In this document: piece after piece, positions 6,619-13,119 of the stretch
Layout: each line of letters opens with the position of its first letter
Numbering within the stretch: position 1 is the stretch's first letter
Origin: Phycisphaerales bacterium UBA1845
Lineage (GTDB): Bacteria; Planctomycetota; Phycisphaerae; UBA1845
Assembly: GCA_002338715.1 (NCBI GenBank)
Contig: DDIR01000111.1
Coordinates: 1-13,119 of the forward strand
Direction of reading: 5' to 3'
DNA: 13,119 bases
The notes under the pieces: model-generated
What the model was told of the DNA's origin: nothing
Databases searched by the model: none
The model's input: only the letters and a program-made list of their open reading frames with translations
Made by a program: the position numbers and the translations under genes

Positions 6619-7419
6619 TTAATTTGCTTTTGATTTCTGTATTCTGACAATCATGTCCCAGATACCAATACCAGCGAGCAGCGCCAGATTCGGAAGCAGC
6701 ATTGGGGTCAAGATCGGCGCACCGTAGAGAAAGCTGTCGCGCACCGAATAGGGCGAATTCCAATTCGCTTCAAAGTGCAATCCAAATCCAATCAGTCCAA
6801 TCGCGATTGAGGCAACGAGAATTCCACAACATATTTTTAGGAATACAATTGTCGGCTTTTCGACCATCGCCATTGCGATGAATCCGACAGCCAGAGCACT
6901 AACAAAAACCGGTGTCCACTCCCATGCGCTGTAAAATCCATTCTGTGCGTGATCGCAAAGGGCCAAGACAAAATTGCCAAGTATGCCACCCATCGCCAGA
7001 AACAGCACCCATCGACTCCAGTCGCGCGATTCAAAATCGACCATCCGATTCATCACCAGCAGAAACCCGATTCCGGCGTACGCCAAGGGTGCAACGAACG
7101 GCGCGGTGTAGACAAGGCTCTTGACGGAATAGAAAGCGAAAAACTGGCTTTCGAGGTGAAGGATAAATCCAGCGATGCCCACGAAAATGCTGCCAAACCC
7201 AACGGCGTATCCTGCTGACTTTCCGTTCCATCCTGCCAGCAAAATGAACGGTGCTGCGACTGAGAAATAAAACGGAATCCATTCGGCCCAGTGTGCGAAG
7301 TTGTTGATTGAGTGCGCAATGTAGATGTCTACGGCCAGGAAACTGACGTTGAGAAAGACAAAATATTCGAGCACGTTCGGGCGAGACAGAGTTTTGTTCC
7401 AGAATTCGCGAGAAGGCAT
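6619..7419 (-). CDS. Eight-helix membrane protein with internal duplication
   Basis: This 266-residue integral membrane protein has about eight helices (near 17-36, 47-63, 69-88, 103-123, 136-155, 167-185, 192-213, 232-254). The halves repeat each other. HxxN...EWxP occurs at His36/Asn39/Glu46/Trp47/Pro49 and again at His157/Asn160/Glu167/Trp168/Pro170 (offset 121). GFxLHxE...YSV...AP occurs at His88/Glu90/Tyr97/Pro107 and again at His215/Glu217/Tyr224/Pro235 (offset 127-128). I do not recognise the family. Four histidines in matching places could bind haem b or a metal, or form a quinone or proton path; that is inference. The start is ATG 7419 with only a weak GGTG upstream. It follows the octahaem cytochrome gene by 63 nt on the same strand, so it is very likely co-transcribed and a good candidate for its membrane partner. 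Confidence 0.75.
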   Translation of the reverse strand: MPSREFWNKTLSRPNVLEYFVFLNVSFLAVDIYIAHSINNFAHWAEWIPFYFSVAAPFILLAGWNGKSAGYAVGFGSIFVGIAGFILHLESQFFAFYSVKSLVYTAPFVAPLAYAGIGFLLVMNRMVDFESRDWSRWVLFLAMGGILGNFVLALCDHAQNGFYSAWEWTPVFVSALAVGFIAMAMVEKPTIVFLKICCGILVASIAIGLIGFGLHFEANWNSPYSVRDSFLYGAPILTPMLLPNLALLAGIGIWDMIVRIQKSKAN

Positions 7420-7482
7420 AAGCGGTCACCCAATTGTCAACAGAGTTTTGCAATTAGCGCCGGTCGGTCGATGCACTCTTGA

Positions 7483-8736
7483 TTAAGAATCTTCTTCGTG
7501 CTTAGCGGCGTTGTGCTCAGTTCGGATCACTTTAGCCATTTCCTTGAGCTCGGCGAGCTTGGCCAGCAATTCATAATTGCCATGCCACTGGACAAAATCG
7601 GCGCCCCCCATAAACGCACCGTGCTTTGCTGTTCGCCCCCAGTAATGCCAGTAATCGAATTCCAGAAATTCGATGGGCTCATCAAAGGGTTCGGGTGTCA
7701 AGAGTCCTTCATCTCGCAAGCCCTTCATGATCGATTGGGCCTCGACGACCATGTTGTTGACGTGTTCGAGGACTTCTTCGGCTTGGGCATAGTATTCATC
7801 AATTGGCGGTTTCGTGTGGCATTTGAGGCACACTTCTTTCATTTCCTCCTGGCCCTGAGCGAAGGTCGGACGTTTGGTAGAAACAGCGGCGTACAGGAAA
7901 TAAGAAAGGCGATCCGTCGTGTCATGTGAAACCTTCATCCCTTCCAGTCCGCTCATGTGGCACGTGGCGCAAGTTGGCACAGACATGTCGCGGGTGGAAA
8001 GCTTTTTCGGGTCGGCCGACATGTTAAACGAGGCCTTCTGCGCATGAAAAAGCACGCCATGCTTCGACTCCGTGTAGATTTCAATTTGCGAATGGTCCGG
8101 TCCCATATGACATTGGCCGCACGTTTGCGGTTCGCGGGCAAGAGCGATCGATGTCGAATGACGGGCGTGGCACGCTGTGCAGGTTCCAATGGAGCCGTCA
8201 GCGTTGGGTCTGCCCACAGAGTGGCAGCCATCGCATCCCTTGTCGAACGCTGCCGGTCCTTCATTAAGGGCGAGCGCATTGGGCGGTCGCGACACCATGC
8301 CTTTGTGAAACATCTCGGAGTGAGCGATTTGTTCAGGCGTGAAGGGTTCATCACCGTGAACCGCAGCCCATGCGGGCGCTGCATGGCGACTCTTTAGAAA
8401 CTGGTTGTATTCGGTTGCGTGGCACTCGGCACAGTTCTTGGCCGTCAACTTCTTTGCAATGGTGAATCCACGATGGTCAAGCGGTTCCTGTCCTTCAAGC
8501 GCACGGTGACAATCGAGGCAATTGACGTTTGAACTTGCATGCTTGCTTCGTTCAAATTGATGGACGACGGCTGATGTTTCATGACTGTGGCACTCCGCAC
8601 ACTTTCCGGAGGCCCGAACGAAATCGGGGGTAGGCCCCAGTGTTTCGCCAGCCGGTCGTTTTGCGTTGATGATCAGCGCCGCGACAATGAGCGACGTGCC
8701 GATAAATATAGATACAAAGACAGCTTTGAAGGTCAT
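7483..8736 (-). CDS. Octahaem c-type cytochrome, hydroxylamine oxidoreductase-like
   Basis: This 417-residue exported protein has eight CxxCH haem c sites at 46-50, 73-77, 102-106, 168-172, 186-190, 206-210, 256-260 and 303-307. Residues 5-24 are a hydrophobic signal peptide or uncleaved anchor. Extra histidines (for example 66, 118, 193, 226, 231, 271) could supply distal ligands. After the eighth haem, about 110 helical residues (EYYAQAEEVLEHVNNM to about 405) include DYWHYWGRTAKHGAFMGGAD and FVQWHGNYELL. Haem number, haem order and this helical tail fit the HAO-like family, whose members oxidise hydroxylamine or hydrazine or reduce nitrite. It is shorter than classical HAO (above 500). HAO acting oxidatively needs a tyrosine cross-linked to haem 4; Tyr362, 365 and 388 are in the tail, but I cannot tell whether any aligns. 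The start is ATG 8736, with GGAG (8746-8749) spaced 9 nt. Confidence 0.85.
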   Translation of the reverse strand: MTFKAVFVSIFIGTSLIVAALIINAKRPAGETLGPTPDFVRASGKCAECHSHETSAVVHQFERSKHASSNVNCLDCHRALEGQEPLDHRGFTIAKKLTAKNCAECHATEYNQFLKSRHAAPAWAAVHGDEPFTPEQIAHSEMFHKGMVSRPPNALALNEGPAAFDKGCDGCHSVGRPNADGSIGTCTACHARHSTSIALAREPQTCGQCHMGPDHSQIEIYTESKHGVLFHAQKASFNMSADPKKLSTRDMSVPTCATCHMSGLEGMKVSHDTTDRLSYFLYAAVSTKRPTFAQGQEEMKEVCLKCHTKPPIDEYYAQAEEVLEHVNNMVVEAQSIMKGLRDEGLLTPEPFDEPIEFLEFDYWHYWGRTAKHGAFMGGADFVQWHGNYELLAKLAELKEMAKVIRTEHNAAKHEEDS

Positions 8737-8776
8737 TGGTGATTACTCCGGTGTACCGGCCCCATGTGCGCAATGT

Positions 8777-8786
8777 GCAAGCTTGC
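8777..8786. promoter_or_regulatory. Perfect 10-bp palindrome upstream of the octahaem gene
   Basis: GCAAGCTTGC lies about 40 nt before the cytochrome start codon. A second small dyad, CCGGT/ACCGG (8748-8759), covers its Shine-Dalgarno. Either could be an operator or mRNA structure. No convincing -35/-10 pair was found nearby. Confidence 0.2.
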
Positions 8787-8926
8787 GACGCAAATTGAAT
8801 GAGTCTACACGAGTCCCTTAATTAAACGCTAATGGGCGGCTGAGCAACACTCAATCGGAACGCACCCGCAAGCAGACGCACTGTGATGACTTTAAGAGCC
8901 TTCGGACGTTCTATTCCTACGCGATA

Positions 8927-9109
8927 ATGATGGCCGATCCCGGAACCTGTCGCGTCCGGTTGGCAACACGTCGAACGTTGGTGAGGGGGTTAATTCAATC
9001 ACGAAACGCCGCACGCGAGCCCGGCTGCCTCGAATCGGACATCGACGACGACAATGACATAGACCTGGCCGACGTGGCCGAGTTCCAGCGGTTGTTTACC
9101 GGTTCTTAA
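8927..9109 (+). pseudogene. Probable C-terminal remnant of a dockerin-like secreted protein
   Basis: The last 23 residues of this 60-codon frame contain a canonical 12-residue EF-hand loop (Asp38, 40, 42, 44 and 49, with Ile45 at the hydrophobic position). LADVAEFQRLFTGS follows, which is the usual C-terminal end of planctomycetal dockerin-type-I-like secreted proteins. The first 35 residues are Arg-rich and carry neither signal peptide nor recognisable domain, and no coding frame joins from upstream. A perfect 9-bp hairpin follows the stop by 16 nt, as expected after a true gene end. I read it as the surviving 3' end of a lost or rearranged gene. A short real gene is less likely. Confidence 0.5.
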
Positions 9110-9125
9110 TCGTGTAACGAAAGTC

Positions 9126-9150
9126 GCCGCCAACCAGTTGCGTTGGCGGC
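9126..9150 (+). terminator. Perfect 9-bp hairpin after the dockerin remnant
   Basis: GCCGCCAAC (9126-9134) and GTTGGCGGC (9142-9150) pair perfectly across 7 nt. No T-run follows; instead TATAAT comes immediately after (9151-9156). It probably ended transcription of the gene whose 3' remnant precedes it. Confidence 0.5.
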
Positions 9151-9156
9151 TATAAT
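9151..9156 (+). promoter_or_regulatory. Possible -10 box for the tRNA-Arg gene
   Basis: TATAAT matches the bacterial -10 consensus exactly and lies 48 nt before the tRNA 5' end. The -35 region at the right spacing would fall inside the hairpin at 9126-9150 and does not resemble TTGACA. The assignment is therefore weak. Confidence 0.35.
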
Positions 9157-9204
9157 CGTTAATCTCCAAACTAGCCACGAAGCGTCCGTCGCTTGGTTGG
9201 CCAA

Positions 9205-9278
9205 GCGTCTGTAGCTCAGTTGGATAGAGCATCGGATTTCGAATCCGACGGTCGCAGGTTCGAGTCCTGCCAGGCGCA
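9205..9278 (+). tRNA. tRNA-Arg (anticodon UCG)
   Basis: The 74-nt cloverleaf folds fully. The acceptor arm is GCGTCTG/CAGGCGC with one G-U pair. The D stem is GCTC/GAGC. The anticodon stem is TCGGA/TCCGA with loop TTTCGAA, giving anticodon TCG for CGA arginine codons. The variable loop has 5 nt. The T stem is GCAGG/CCTGC with loop TTCGAGT. The discriminator is A at 9278, and CCA is not encoded. The gene converges on the lipoprotein gene ending at 9308. Confidence 0.96.
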
Positions 9279-9307
9279 TTCAATTCCTTCGACTTCTTCC
9301 CTTTTGC

Positions 9308-11290
9308 TTACTGCTTGTGCAGCGTCACGCTGACCGTTGCATCCGTGACAGGATCGACGCTGCTGTATGACAGGAGACTTCCGCTGCACGTGTACGCGCC
9401 ATCACCGAGGAGTACGAATAAACCGGGGCCGCCGACGAGTGCGGACTGCCCTAGAATGTTATCGATGGCAAATGCATCCAGCTGTGTAATGTCGCGTTCA
9501 CTTATATCCCAGTTCCCGTCGCCAGCCGCGATATGCGCGGTGGCCGTGCCGCGGCTATAGAGTTCGGTCACCACGCCGATCTGATCATCCTCGGTCGTGA
9601 TGGGCTGCATGTTGTCAAAGTCCCAGGTGGCAACACCGTTCGCGCGAATGTTGACCACGGCGTTATTCCCGCCGCGGCCGTCGAGATCGGAGAATGGTCC
9701 GGGCAAAACCCATTCGTCGCTGACCCAGTTTCCAACAATACAGGGATCGACGCCTTCTGCTGCGGGCGGATCGGGTACGGAGTCGTCTTGGCAATATTCG
9801 TCGAGCGAAAACCCGGCGATCTCAAGCGTTGTCGCCATGGTGGTGCCGGATACGGCGACGATTGCGCTGTTGGAGGGAATCGGAATTTGCGTCGGAGATC
9901 CAGTTGACCCTTCAGGGCACATGCAGCCGCCATCTTTCCGGCAGAACAACAGGCCGTTGACATCGGAAAGCAAGACATCATCCATGTTATCCCAACTAAC
10001 GCGACCGTTCATGGGGCCAGTGGCTTTGAACGAGACGATGTCGGCGTTGAAATCGATGTGCGCGATGCGCACGCCCGCTTCACCGGGATTGGCGTAGAAG
10101 CGTTTGCCGTTGTCGAGTTGGCCCATCGATACGTACGACTTAAGGCCGTTCGGTGCTTCAGGCATGAACCATGCCGAACCGCGGGTCATCTCGAGGGCGA
10201 ACGAGCTGGCCCACGTGTCGCCGAATTCCATCTCTTCGGGCTGAACGAGGTATGCAAAGGCCTCGGAATTGTCTTCGGCACCGAATGCAGTCTCAAATCG
10301 ATCGATGACTGGAACGCCCACCGTGTGCAGTTGAAAGTAAAAACCCACGGCATCATAGGTGCGCGTGAACAGGTGTTTAAGCGGCGTTGAGGCATACGTA
10401 TTGAACCAGCCACGTTTCGCCGTGGGGTTGAGCACGTAGCTGACATATTCCGGGAAGCCCTCAAGCAGCCAATGCGGTTTTCGCAATGCTTTGGTGGCAG
10501 GGATGAACGTCGCCTGATAGCAGTGGGTCAGTTCGTGTGACAGCACCCTGCGCAGTTCGTTTTCATCATTGAATTGTTCGCGATTCACAAAGATTTCAAT
10601 CCGGCATGACGTCGCGGCTTCTGTTGCACAACTCGAAGAAGCCTGCGGAGAGGCCCAGGCGAGCACACTTCCTCCAGCCTTTCCAAGTCCGAGACTGATG
10701 TAGACGGGGATACCAAGCGGTCTTCCGAAGGCCTGCTCAAGTTTGGCCAACTCTTGATCAAGAATCGGGCGGTACACTTCCGCGCCGTCCTGGTCTTCGG
10801 AGATCGCGTCATTTCCCGTTGTGCAACTGTGATCCCCAAAGATCGCCACGCGCGCAGTCTCGATGCCGTCGTCCGTGCTGGTACCGAGGGCGGACTCGAT
10901 AGCGGCCAACTCGTCTGCCGAGAGTTCTTCTTCAAACTGAGATATCCAATACACCGGTAGCGTTCCGCAACTGACGTCGGACGGCTCACCTGTCGGAGGG
11001 GTCACTCCAGGGATGTCGCCCATGAGCAGTGCAAATGCCTGCAACGCGACTTCTTTCGTGATGGTACCGTTGGTATTCATCTGATCGGTGATGAGTTCCC
11101 AGTCGGTCTTGTCGCGCGGTTCCTCGGTGAGTTCGATCAGCGGAAGCGCGTCATCGGGGGCTTGGTCGTCCGGGTCGGGGGTGTCTGGCGTGGTGGGCGG
11201 CATGCAACCAACCAATAAGAACATGCATGCTGCAAAGACGAACGTTGACGGCTTGGATAGAAATTCGGCGCACCGAGTGCTAGGCTGCAT
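9308..11290 (-). CDS. Large lipoprotein with gluzincin-type HExxH metallopeptidase site
   Basis: This 660-residue protein has a lipoprotein signal ending FLLVGC (lipidated Cys29), then an Asp/Pro-rich linker (about 31-50). Residues 60-95 (TDQMNTNGTITKEVALQAFALLMGD) look helical. The catalytic core has SHELTHCYQ, giving His252, Glu253 and His256. HWLLEGFPEYV follows, where Glu277 would be the third zinc ligand, as in M1-type and other gluzincins (LxEGxxEY). From about 515 a Cys517-Cys635-framed, strand-rich domain (CIVGNW...NGVATWDFDN...GDGNWDI...GAYTCSG) resembles lipocalin-like modules of envelope proteins. The substrate is unknown; a role in surface proteolysis is inference. The start is ATG 11290, with GAGGAG (11299-11304) spaced 8 nt; the adjacent TTG at 11293 is less likely. 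The small Cys-rich lipoprotein gene lies 179 nt upstream on the same strand. Confidence 0.8.
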   Translation of the reverse strand: MQPSTRCAEFLSKPSTFVFAACMFLLVGCMPPTTPDTPDPDDQAPDDALPLIELTEEPRDKTDWELITDQMNTNGTITKEVALQAFALLMGDIPGVTPPTGEPSDVSCGTLPVYWISQFEEELSADELAAIESALGTSTDDGIETARVAIFGDHSCTTGNDAISEDQDGAEVYRPILDQELAKLEQAFGRPLGIPVYISLGLGKAGGSVLAWASPQASSSCATEAATSCRIEIFVNREQFNDENELRRVLSHELTHCYQATFIPATKALRKPHWLLEGFPEYVSYVLNPTAKRGWFNTYASTPLKHLFTRTYDAVGFYFQLHTVGVPVIDRFETAFGAEDNSEAFAYLVQPEEMEFGDTWASSFALEMTRGSAWFMPEAPNGLKSYVSMGQLDNGKRFYANPGEAGVRIAHIDFNADIVSFKATGPMNGRVSWDNMDDVLLSDVNGLLFCRKDGGCMCPEGSTGSPTQIPIPSNSAIVAVSGTTMATTLEIAGFSLDEYCQDDSVPDPPAAEGVDPCIVGNWVSDEWVLPGPFSDLDGRGGNNAVVNIRANGVATWDFDNMQPITTEDDQIGVVTELYSRGTATAHIAAGDGNWDISERDITQLDAFAIDNILGQSALVGGPGLFVLLGDGAYTCSGSLLSYSSVDPVTDATVSVTLHKQ

Positions 11291-11469
11291 CAAGACAACT
11301 CCTCATAAGCAAGCGCTTCGACATCCCTCATCGCTGCGGCGACGATCGGTCGGAGCCAGCCGGATGCACGCATTCCACGGCGATCCGGCTTCTGATTTCA
11401 AAATGTTACTGGCGTCCTTGGTTTGACATTTCCCCATGGGTGACGCCAACGGGAGTGGGAACCGAAAGG

Positions 11470-11772
11470 TTACGGTCCGCAGTCTGCTTCATCCGTTCCA
11501 GCGGCGCATTTGGAGGATTCGGCTCCGGGTCTGCCGTCATCACAATAGCCGTCGTCGGTTGTCAGGCAGACCGTCGGGTCGACGTTGGCGCAGTCGGTTT
11601 CGTCGGTGCCCGGATCGCAAACGCTGGTGAGCGCTCCAAGACGGCCGTCGTCACATTCGCCATCATTTGCGTACTGGCAGCTATCGGCTCCGGTGCTTGG
11701 TTGACAACCACAGACAGAAAGGAGAAGGAGAGCGACAAATAAGACGCTCTTAGCATGTGGCCCAATTGACAA
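11470..11772 (-). CDS. Small Cys-rich lipoprotein with two CDDG repeats
   Basis: Starting at TTG 11772, this encodes 100 residues. The signal peptide, SIGPHAKSVLFVALLLLSVCGC, has a lipobox-like VCGC, with Cys23 probably lipidated and Cys21 unusual before it. The mature part is two tandem units of about 33 residues: CQYANDGECDDGR...CDPGTDETDC and CLTTDDGYCDDGR...CAAGTDEADC. Each unit has four cysteines, DGxCDDG and GTDExDC. Similar CDDGG...GTDC repeats are common on surface proteins of planctomycetes and myxobacteria; calcium binding or adhesion is only a guess. TTG is chosen because GGAG (11780-11783) is 7 nt away and a proper signal peptide begins there. An in-frame ATG at 11841 would add a 22-residue Arg-rich stretch before it. 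Confidence 0.7.
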   Translation of the reverse strand: MSIGPHAKSVLFVALLLLSVCGCQPSTGADSCQYANDGECDDGRLGALTSVCDPGTDETDCANVDPTVCLTTDDGYCDDGRPGAESSKCAAGTDEADCGP

Positions 11773-12188
11773 GTGAATTCTCCATGCAAACACAGCCCAA
11801 GCGCGCCGGGTGAGACGTCGCCTCAGATGCCCATTGCGCATTGATGAAACTTCAGTTGGCCCGAAGTAGGATGATAGGGGGGATACCGGCCTTGAGTTGC
11901 CCGACGAAACTTGCCGAATTGCAACATGTGTCGCGAACAAAGACCTCCAGTGCGGCCCCTACGTGAGGGGCGATGGCCGGGATTATTGCAAATATATTAG
12001 TGCATGCAAATAGCCTCAGCCTGCAAAAGCCTGGCCGGAGGATAATTGGTGCGCAAGTCTTGTTGTGTCCTGACCTTAGGCTCAAGCGGAAAGCCGGTTC
12101 TGTTCAACCGATCACGGGGTCGAGTTCTTCCAAACGCAGTTTACTTCCACCCCGCATACCCCTCGCTCTGCGTCATTGTCTCGTCATC
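11773..12188. other. 416-nt intergenic region, no clear gene
   Basis: Between the small lipoprotein start and the rtcB stop I find no convincing gene. A 77-codon minus-strand frame (11852-12085) has no recognisable character. The only structure is GCCCCT (11955-11960) / AGGGGC (11966-11971), a 6-bp hairpin with a 5-nt loop and no T-run. It might end rtcB transcripts or lie in the lipoprotein leader. Confidence 0.5.
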
Positions 12189-13119
12189 TCAAGCCCCCTT
12201 GTAGCACAACACAGGTCGAAGTTTTTGCGTGATTCGGACGAGGTCCTTTTGCGCTCGCATGACGGCTTCGATGTCTTTGTAGGCGCTGGGGGATTCATCC
12301 GTCAGCTTGGCCGCCGTGTTCGGATCGATCCAGATGTCTTTCAGTTGGCGGTCGAGGTCTTTTCGTTTGATCTTTGCGCGGGCGGCGGAGCGGCTTAGCT
12401 TTCTTCCGGCGCCGTGGGAGCTTGAATTCAGGGCTTCGGGGTTGCCGCGTCCGACGACGTGATAGGTGGCGGTGGCCATCGAGCCGGGGATGATGTTTTG
12501 GGTTTCATTGTCGGCACGGTTTGCGCCTTTGCGGTGGACCCAGTATGTTTGGCCGCGATGGTCTTCGCGTTCGACGTGGTTGTGATCGGTGTTGATCCAT
12601 GTGCTTTCGTCGATCTGTGCGCCCAACGCTTCGGCGACGATGCTTGCAGCCGATTCGAGCATTCGTTTGCGACTTTCTTTCGCGTACAACCTTGCCCACG
12701 CGACATCTTGCAGATACGCGTTACCGGCTTCGCTGTCGGCATCGAGCCATGACAATCCACCGCCGACTTTTTCGGCATGTTTGAGATGGGCGGCAGTGAT
12801 GTGTTGGCCCATCGCCCGCGAACCGCTGTGGACCATCACCCAAATGCGTCCTTCTTCGTCCGACTGAAATTCGAGAAAGTGATTGCCGCGTCCGAGCGTG
12901 CCAAGTTCCTCGCGCCCGACGGTCAGTGCTTTTGCGATGAGTTCCGGATGCGACAGGCGGTTCGCATCCAACTGGCCTGCAAGTTCCGGCAAACCGTTTC
13001 GCCTTGAGTGGCGGATGACGGGGACGGCGTGCGGTAGTTCCTGGAGGACATACTCTGCGGCTTGTCGACGTTGCAATGGACTCGCGTCGCCTGCGAATGC
13101 GACGGCTGAGTAGCCGCAA
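12189..13119 (-). CDS. rtcB: RNA-splicing ligase RtcB (5' end outside the window)
   Basis: RtcB joins RNA 2',3'-cyclic phosphate or 3'-phosphate ends to 5'-OH ends using GTP and Mn2+, through a histidine-GMP intermediate, in tRNA splicing or RNA repair. The visible 309 residues carry the signature set LGRGNHFLEF, MVHSGSR, TDHNHVE, HRKGANRA, IPGSMATATYHVVGRGNPEA and SSHGAGRKLSR. The histidines in GNHF, HSGSR, HNH and HGAGR have the same spacing (17 residues between the first two, 56 between the last two) as E. coli His168, His185, His281 and guanylated His337. The C-terminus, RPVLCYKGA, is complete. The frame stays open to the window edge, reading CGYSAVAFAG. About 90 N-terminal residues, with the metal-binding Asp/Cys pair, are therefore missing. 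The TTG at 13076 is inside the gene and not its start. Confidence 0.93.
   Translation of the reverse strand, partial: CGYSAVAFAGDASPLQRRQAAEYVLQELPHAVPVIRHSRRNGLPELAGQLDANRLSHPELIAKALTVGREELGTLGRGNHFLEFQSDEEGRIWVMVHSGSRAMGQHITAAHLKHAEKVGGGLSWLDADSEAGNAYLQDVAWARLYAKESRKRMLESAASIVAEALGAQIDESTWINTDHNHVEREDHRGQTYWVHRKGANRADNETQNIIPGSMATATYHVVGRGNPEALNSSSHGAGRKLSRSAARAKIKRKDLDRQLKDIWIDPNTAAKLTDESPSAYKDIEAVMRAQKDLVRITQKLRPVLCYKGA

Noticed and set aside
11773..11940. Upstream in-frame extension of the small lipoprotein (56 more residues)
   Set aside because: It would bury the lipoprotein signal in the middle of the protein. The TTG at 11772 has a well-spaced Shine-Dalgarno.
11852..12085. 77-codon minus-strand frame in the gap before the small lipoprotein
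   Set aside because: It has mixed codon use, no motif and no ribosome site. It overlaps the upstream region of the lipoprotein.
13074..13076. TTG as start of rtcB
   Set aside because: The frame continues to the window edge with RtcB-like sequence, and the protein would lack its metal-binding N-terminal part.
1..13119. CRISPR array or phage/defence island
   Set aside because: No regularly spaced direct repeats, cas, integrase, transposase or toxin-antitoxin genes are visible.

Overview
The window looks like a chromosomal segment of a member of the Planctomycetota, possibly close to Phycisphaerae. This is inferred from protein style, not from a marker gene. The clues are an N-terminal CxxC...CPECGRRF zinc ribbon on a membrane protein, a dockerin-like 'DxDxDxDxDLADxAEFQ' C-terminus, a CDDG-type Cys-rich lipoprotein, an octahaem HAO-like cytochrome, and several short dispersed palindromic repeats between genes.

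Left part (1-3978, minus strand). From right to left this reads: zinc-ribbon membrane protein, DUF2071-like protein, ruvC, a TlpA/thioredoxin-like exported protein, ruvA, then a REP-like double hairpin at the window edge. The two Holliday-junction genes are separated by the redox gene, and ruvB is not in view.

Middle part (3979-6618). A divergent plus-strand gene encodes L-2-hydroxyglutarate oxidase/dehydrogenase (lhgO). It starts at TTG, and a strong Shine-Dalgarno sequence upstream sits better for an overlapping 15-codon mini-ORF. A small BamE/SmpA-like two-helix protein follows on the minus strand. It is bracketed by two copies of a 116-bp direct repeat (about 86% identical, no gaps). A dRS3-like palindrome lies just beyond the second copy.

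Right-middle part (6619-9278). A minus-strand pair encodes an octahaem c-type cytochrome of the hydroxylamine-oxidoreductase-like type and, 63 bp downstream, an eight-helix membrane protein. The two halves of that membrane protein are an internal duplication with paired His/Asn/Glu/Trp residues. I see this pair as the best candidate for an undescribed system: a periplasmic multihaem enzyme with an unusual membrane partner, with no NrfH/NapC-type gene visible here. Then come a probable C-terminal gene remnant carrying a dockerin-like EF-hand, a hairpin, and tRNA-Arg(UCG).

Right part (9308-13119, minus strand). This holds a large lipoprotein with a gluzincin-type HExxH...E site, a small Cys-rich lipoprotein with two CDDG repeats (best start TTG), and the 3' three quarters of rtcB (RNA ligase), which runs off the right edge.

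All functional calls are from reading motifs. No database search was run.
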